A DNA stretch of 64,000 bases from Malania oleifera (taxonomy: Eukaryota; Streptophyta; Magnoliopsida; Santalales; Ximeniaceae). A program made the translations under genes and the position numbers. Below the pieces are notes generated by a model. It was not told the origin of the DNA. It saw nothing but the letters and a program-made list of their open reading frames with translations, and ran no database searches. This document shows positions 59,455-64,000 of the stretch, piece by piece (position 1 is the first letter of the stretch; each line of letters begins with the position of its first letter). The stretch is taken from positions 90,317,191-90,381,190 of the forward strand of contig NC_080423.1 of assembly GCF_029873635.1 (NCBI RefSeq). The letters run 5' to 3'.

Positions 59455-61297
59455 CCTAGAGAGAAAATTTGGCCTTTTAAACATTCTAAACACAATTAAA
59501 ACAATATGTAACAAAGAGAAGAAAAATAATGACATGTGAGTCATGTGACACTAAAATATTTACATAGAAAAAACATAAATAAACTCGTTCTACTTTTACA
59601 TTATTACATCCATAATTTAAAATAAGAAAAAAATGAGAAAAAGCTTTGATTTCTAGATTTACACCTATATAAGTGTTTTTCTTTTTCCTATCTTGTTCAT
59701 TTAAAATTTAGCCGTAGAAGAGATGAAAAGAAACATGAGATAGAGATAGGCACTAGCACTACTCTTTTGCAAGTTGTATATATAACCTAGACTTTTCATA
59801 GGCCTCTAATTTCAGCTCTAAGCAATTATAGTCTACAACAATTTACAAAGCATTAGAACACCATCTCCATATTGGATAAATATTCGATGAGCATATGTAT
59901 ATATTTATACAGAGAAAATGCATACCACTTTGGTGTCCACTTTTTGTTTTGTGAAGCGCATCTATATAAATATTAAAATTGATTGCTAAATTTTCTCTCA
60001 TTTTACCAACTAATTTCTCACTCCTTCTAAAAAATTTAAACTTTTGATTTTCAAACTCTTAAGGCCCCATTTGAACATCAAAAAATATTAGGGAAAGGAA
60101 AGAAAAATATCAAGAAATCCTTATTTTTATGTTTATACTATCAAGGAAAATGAGAAAGAAAATAAAAATTATATCAAAATTGTAAACAAAATTTTGATTT
60201 TACCTATAATTTATGTTTAATTTTTCTCATTTTTTAATCATATTAAAATCAATTTTCATTTTTTATAGTATTTAATAGAGAATGATAATACAAGGGAAAA
60301 CAATCTTCCTCCTTATTTTCTTTTCTTTTTCTTTTCTCATGTAAAATCCTTGACCCAAATGGATCTTAAGAGGGTTGAGAAGGAATATTGGATTGTTTTG
60401 TGTAATCCAAACTCATCAGGCCTTTGGAAAACTCAAAAGAGTGAAAAAAGAAAAAAAAAATCAGTTTAGATATGAGAAAATGTGAGAAAGGAAAATAAAA
60501 TACAAAGGATCCATATTTTCATGTTTAATTATCCTGAAAAGTGAGAAAAAAACATTTAAAAAATACAAAATAAATGAACAAATTATAATTTTATACATTA
60601 TTAACATTTATGTTTTAAAATTTGTAATCATGTAAAACAAAATTTTATTTTAACAATGTTTAATGTAAAAAAAAAAATATATTTAAAAATTAAATATTTT
60701 TTTCTAAATAAAATCCTCCATTCAATTGTGCCCACTACAAAAATTTTCTTCGTAACAAGAAAAAAGAAAAAAAAAAAATGAAGAATTTTTCACTAGTTAT
60801 TTGATATTTTACAACGTGGGTAGAATTATTGGGTCTAAAAAGTCTAACTGTCCAGCACCGAGGAGGATCCCGTGTCACAATGTGAAAAAGAATTATGATG
60901 ATTTTCCCATCACCAATAAAAACGTAAAAAAAGAAAAACAAAGAAGCTAAAGCGTTGACCCGTGTAAAGCTTTCAAAGCTTCTACTCATTTAAGCCTACA
61001 TAGAGCTACAGCATATATTCCCCCAATAAGAATTCATCCAAAAATTGAAAAGGATGCTGTTCAATTCATTTCAATTGAATTCAGGAGAGAGAGAGATCGA
61101 GAGATCATAATGAAATTTAAATCTAAAGCAACTAATTAGAAAAGCTTCAGATTAGCGTGCATATATAATAATTCAAAATAAATTAGTAAGGAACTCACGC
61201 GTCCATAGCGACCGGATGGATCAGTTTCGATGTACCCGGACAGCACCTGTGCTTCACCAACACCATTAATGGCTTCTCCCAACCGCGATTTCTGCAT
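55830..61297 (-). CDS. WNK: WNK (with-no-lysine) serine/threonine protein kinase, seven exons, 616 aa
   Basis: Exons: 61297-61199, 58937-58672, 58007-57784, 57353-57196, 57110-56795, 56694-56341, 56263-55830. All introns are GT-AG and phases join without a gap. The kinase domain covers about residues 34-290. The catalytic lysine sits in the glycine loop ([12 protein letters not shown]44) and the usual subdomain II lysine is asparagine ([10 protein letters not shown]61), the hallmark of WNKs. The catalytic loop is HRDLKCDN (D160), the metal-binding motif DLG (D179) and the activation segment [12 protein letters not shown]2/OSR1_C-like domain with [16 protein letters not shown] and [13 protein letters not shown] follows at about 340-405. 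Plant WNKs act in the cytosol on flowering time, circadian and stress signalling; this gene's role is not shown. It looks closest to Arabidopsis WNK4/WNK5-type proteins by memory. It appears intact. Confidence 0.93.
56341..56694 (-). CDS. WNK exon 6
   Basis: It encodes the rest of the PF2-like domain ([38 protein letters not shown]), then a serine-rich variable region ending ATFSHDWLQ. Confidence 0.92.
56795..57110 (-). CDS. WNK exon 5
   Basis: It encodes the end of the kinase domain ([29 protein letters not shown]) and a linker leading to [10 protein letters not shown], the first strand of the PF2-like domain. Confidence 0.92.
57196..57353 (-). CDS. WNK exon 4
   Basis: It encodes the activation segment and lower C-lobe, from [16 protein letters not shown] to [11 protein letters not shown]. 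The acceptor is GTAAAAG and the donor TCA|GTGAGT. Confidence 0.92.
57784..58007 (-). CDS. WNK exon 3
   Basis: It encodes [16 protein letters not shown] through the catalytic loop [20 protein letters not shown] and DLGLA to HSVI. The acceptor is GCATGCAG and the donor G|GTGTGT. Confidence 0.92.
58672..58937 (-). CDS. WNK exon 2
   Basis: It encodes residues 34-121 and part of 122: the glycine loop, the asparagine at the lysine position, helix C ([14 protein letters not shown]) and the hinge ([14 protein letters not shown]). The acceptor follows a run of T residues; the donor is CA|GTAATT. Confidence 0.92.
58938..61198 (-). other. WNK intron 1 (2261 bp)
   Basis: A long first intron holding a GA microsatellite (59402-59452) and AT-rich DNA. 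No transposon was recognised, in contrast to the dioxygenase-like gene. Confidence 0.85.
59402..59452. repeat. (GA)n microsatellite in WNK intron 1
   Basis: About 25 uninterrupted AG/GA units. Confidence 0.95.
61199..61297 (-). CDS. WNK exon 1
   Basis: It encodes [13 protein letters not shown] through [12 protein letters not shown] (33 residues) and ends at a GTGAGT donor. The next exon starts [11 protein letters not shown] in phase, matching the WNK family order ETDP-GRYGRF. Confidence 0.9.
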
Positions 61298-61345
61298 GGG
61301 TCTCTTATGCATCAGTCAATCAATCAACACCCCAAACTCTATTCT

Positions 61346-61370
61346 GCTTCTTCTTCTTCTTCTTCTTCAG
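61346..61370. repeat. GAA/CTT microsatellite just upstream of the WNK start codon
   Basis: Seven or eight CTT units on the plus strand read as a GAA-rich purine tract in the sense direction of the WNK gene. Confidence 0.85.
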
Positions 61371-61698
61371 TTCTTCAGAGTTCAGACACGACAGGGCTAG
61401 TTGTATAAAATATATTATTTATCTGTATAATTTGATTTTTCAATCCGATCGATGAGGAGCAGAAGCTACTAATATATCTGTATATGACGGAACTAAAGAA
61501 TTATGGATATATGTGCTAGAAGATCCGAGGCTTTCCCTCGTGGTTTTCGTAGGAGAAGACGCGAAACAGCAGCCAGAACAGCCTCGAGTAATCAATCCTC
61601 ATTACTATCCATCCCATTATTCCTATCATCACTATCCTTCCTCCTGCTGCCTGCTCGTATTCCTTCCCTGCTACCATTTGTCTCCCCCCAAACACAAG

Positions 61699-61840
61699 AA
61701 TTGAGAAGAATTTTGTTTCGTATATATATGTCAAGTGGGTGATGATGAAAAAGCTGGGAGAGGAGAAGAATTGAGAAGCGAAAACTATTTTGTATAGATA
61801 TGTCAAGTGGGTGATGATGAAAAAGCTGGGAAAGGAGAAT
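61699..61840. repeat. Tandem duplication, unit 72 bp, upstream of WNK
   Basis: TCAAGTGGGTGATGATGAAA starts at 61731 and 61803. Both copies are preceded by a TTGAGAAG...TTTTG...TATATG segment and followed by AAGCTGGGA(G/A)AGGAGAA. The copies are nearly identical. The unit is a multiple of three. Confidence 0.88.
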
Positions 61841-62340
61841 TTTTAGGCTCTCGGTAAAATCAAACAGTACAGATCGATCAATTGGAGTCGAAATACAAAG
61901 TGGGGATGGCGATGGCGGTGGGGATGGTGGTGGGTCTGAACTTGAAGAATCTGTGGCCACGCTTTGCTAGCATCCTTAATTAATTTGTGGGGTTCAAGCA
62001 AAAACCTGCTGCAGGAGAGAATAATCCAGAAAAAGATGTCGGACCCAAACAGCGATCAAAAGAAACAAATCCAATTTCTTTCTAAGGCGCAGAGAGCGAG
62101 AGAGGTTGGAAGAGGGGGGTGGTATGGTGGGGAGGAATGTTTTGAGTTGAGATTTATGGCAGGCGAAGGAAGAAACGGGAGATATGTGAGAACTTTTTTT
62201 GAAAAATGGGACGATGACATGCACGTTTGATCTATTGACATGGTCCACAAGGAAATTTTCAATTTTAAAATATAAATGTACGAATATAATTTGTGGATGA
62301 TGATGTATGGTGGCATGTGGCTTGAGGATTTCGCCTCTCG

Positions 62341-63120
62341 CGTGTCAGCTCTGTTCTGCTCGCTGGTCTAATGGCTGAGGCCTGAGGGCCACACAACAAT
62401 TACTTAATGGTATTTTTTGTGCTTTGGGTGTCTACTTTAAATTATTACTATTCTTGCCTAATGATTGACGACAAAAACTAAGCCAACACAGCTTCCTTAA
62501 GGTGGTGAGATTCTCAATTGATTGGGGCGTCCCATGCCTTGTGTCATATTATTCTCTTTTTTTTAAAAAAATAATTAACTAAAAGAGTTGGCTAGATTCA
62601 ATTTTTCTAGTAAAAGTTATAATTTAAGCTATGTGTTAGGGAATGATAATGTAATGAGTTAAAGCAAGAGAGATATAAACTTTATATGTATCCTCTAGAA
62701 ATTTTTATTGACTATTAATCAATATGTAATGATTTATGTATTGTTGTTCTCTTAATTGAATAAAATAGAGAGTATTTTTCATTACTATATCTTATTATGG
62801 TCGATTGTGATATAATTTATTGATCTGTGATTGTTTTCTGTATGAATATCTCTTTTCTATGTGAATTATGATTGTCTAAAATAACACTTTCATGGCTACC
62901 ATGTGGTTAAAAAGACTTATGTTATGCTCATGCCTGCCAGGTTAAAGTGAAATCATTGGCTGACTTGATTGGGAGAAAGCTCTCGAAAAGTGTCACGTGA
63001 TCATTATTAGAGTCATTATTTGAGGGTTTGTGACATTATGTCATATAAATAAATAAATAATAGTTTCACAAAAAAAATTAAGACACTAAGAATAATTTTA
63101 TTTTTTCTAATAATACTGTT
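62341..63120. other. Intergenic DNA without a recognised feature
   Basis: AT-rich sequence between the WNK upstream region and the right-edge LTR pieces. I see no gene, RNA or known repeat in it. Confidence 0.5.
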
Positions 63121-63121
63121 A

Positions 63122-63158
<37 letters not shown>
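63121..63158. repeat. (AT)n microsatellite
   Basis: About 15 to 18 AT units next to the left end of the right-edge LTR piece. Confidence 0.9.
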
Positions 63159-63773
<615 letters not shown>

Positions 63774-64000
63774 TGTTAGCCTTGGTGTATTCCCAAGGGG
63801 GGTGAATTGGATATTTAAAATTTTGTCCTAAGTTTAGCTAATCCAACAACAGTATTTCACAACGTAGGGTCTTTCTATATACACATAAACCCAAATGCGC
63901 AGATAATATGCAAAAATTAAATCATGCACAATATTCATAAAATAACATACACGTGTAGAAAATAAATTACGGAAAAGTAAAGTGCACACACAATATGTTA
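63774..64000 (-). mobile_element. Copia-type LTR, partial, runs off the right edge
   Basis: It begins TGTTAGCCTTGGTGTATTCC and carries the terminal AAGGGGGGTGAATTGGAT motif, as at 32632, 39181 and 44069. The orientation is therefore minus. The sequence that follows (ACAACGTAGGGTCTTTCTAT) is the reverse complement of the U5 region of the plus-strand Copia LTRs (AAAGACCCT...). Confidence 0.7.

Larger units (their letters stand above)
61298..62340 (-). other. 5' region of the WNK gene
   Basis: A GAA repeat on the coding strand (61346-61370) lies 50-70 bases before the start codon, probably in the 5' untranslated region. A TATA-like AT stretch follows near 61408-61422 on the minus strand. Farther out are a 72-base tandem pair (61699-61840) and a minus-strand open frame (61960-61592) starting with a serine/proline-rich stretch. 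That frame reads through the tandem repeat, and I do not recognise it; it could be part of an untranslated first exon. Confidence 0.45.

Noticed and set aside
61592-61960. 122-codon minus-strand frame starting MATDSSSSDPPPSPPP
   Set aside because: Low complexity at the start, and then the same peptide twice because it reads through a 72-base tandem duplication. No family match; more likely untranslated upstream DNA of the WNK gene.

Overview
This is a 64 kb piece of an AT-rich plant nuclear genome, most likely a eudicot. The evidence is two split host genes with plant-type introns, a plant WNK kinase, Sirevirus-type Copia and Tekay/Del-type chromovirus retrotransposons, and abundant AT, GA and TTA microsatellites. 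I cannot name the species. No bacterial genes, CRISPR array, rRNA gene or tRNA gene was seen.

Host genes. Both lie on the minus strand. A 2-oxoglutarate dioxygenase-like gene has three exons (22596-22094, 15116-14789, 14316-14047). The reading phases join without a gap to give 366 residues, but the usual iron ligands are not visible. Its 7.0 kb first intron holds three LTR elements. A WNK-type protein kinase gene has seven exons between 61297 and 55830, giving 616 residues with a kinase domain and a PF2/OSR1_C-like domain.

Repeats, left to right. Bases 1-3362 are the 5' part of a minus-strand Sirevirus-like Copia element. Next come a solo chromovirus-like LTR (3363-5096), a plus-strand Copia-type LTR fragment (5097-6408) and a decayed short-LTR Copia element (6409-11143). 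Inside the dioxygenase intron, a solo LTR (15200-19798) was entered by another solo LTR (16533-18621) and by a TRIM (19125-19634). Between the two genes sits one 31 kb stack. A chromovirus (24196-55371, target duplication ATATC) carries in its 5' LTR a gag-only Copia derivative (31518-53503, target duplication CTTAC). That in turn carries in its 5' LTR a non-coding LTR element (32632-41867, apparent duplication AGTTT). Its internal region holds a further LTR (about 43850-47816), which was itself hit by a solo LTR (44069-45802). Two more LTR pieces run off the right end.

Cross-cutting signals. Ten Copia LTR leaders share a small hairpin around GGACGTAGGC whose outer stem changes in a compensating way (GGGG/CCCC, GTGG/CCAC, GAGG/CCTC). 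LTRs of both Copia and Gypsy elements carry clusters of short palindromes with a TCGA core just upstream of their TATA boxes. The non-coding elements repeat polypurine tracts and long degenerate tandem units. All coordinates and divergences were read by eye.
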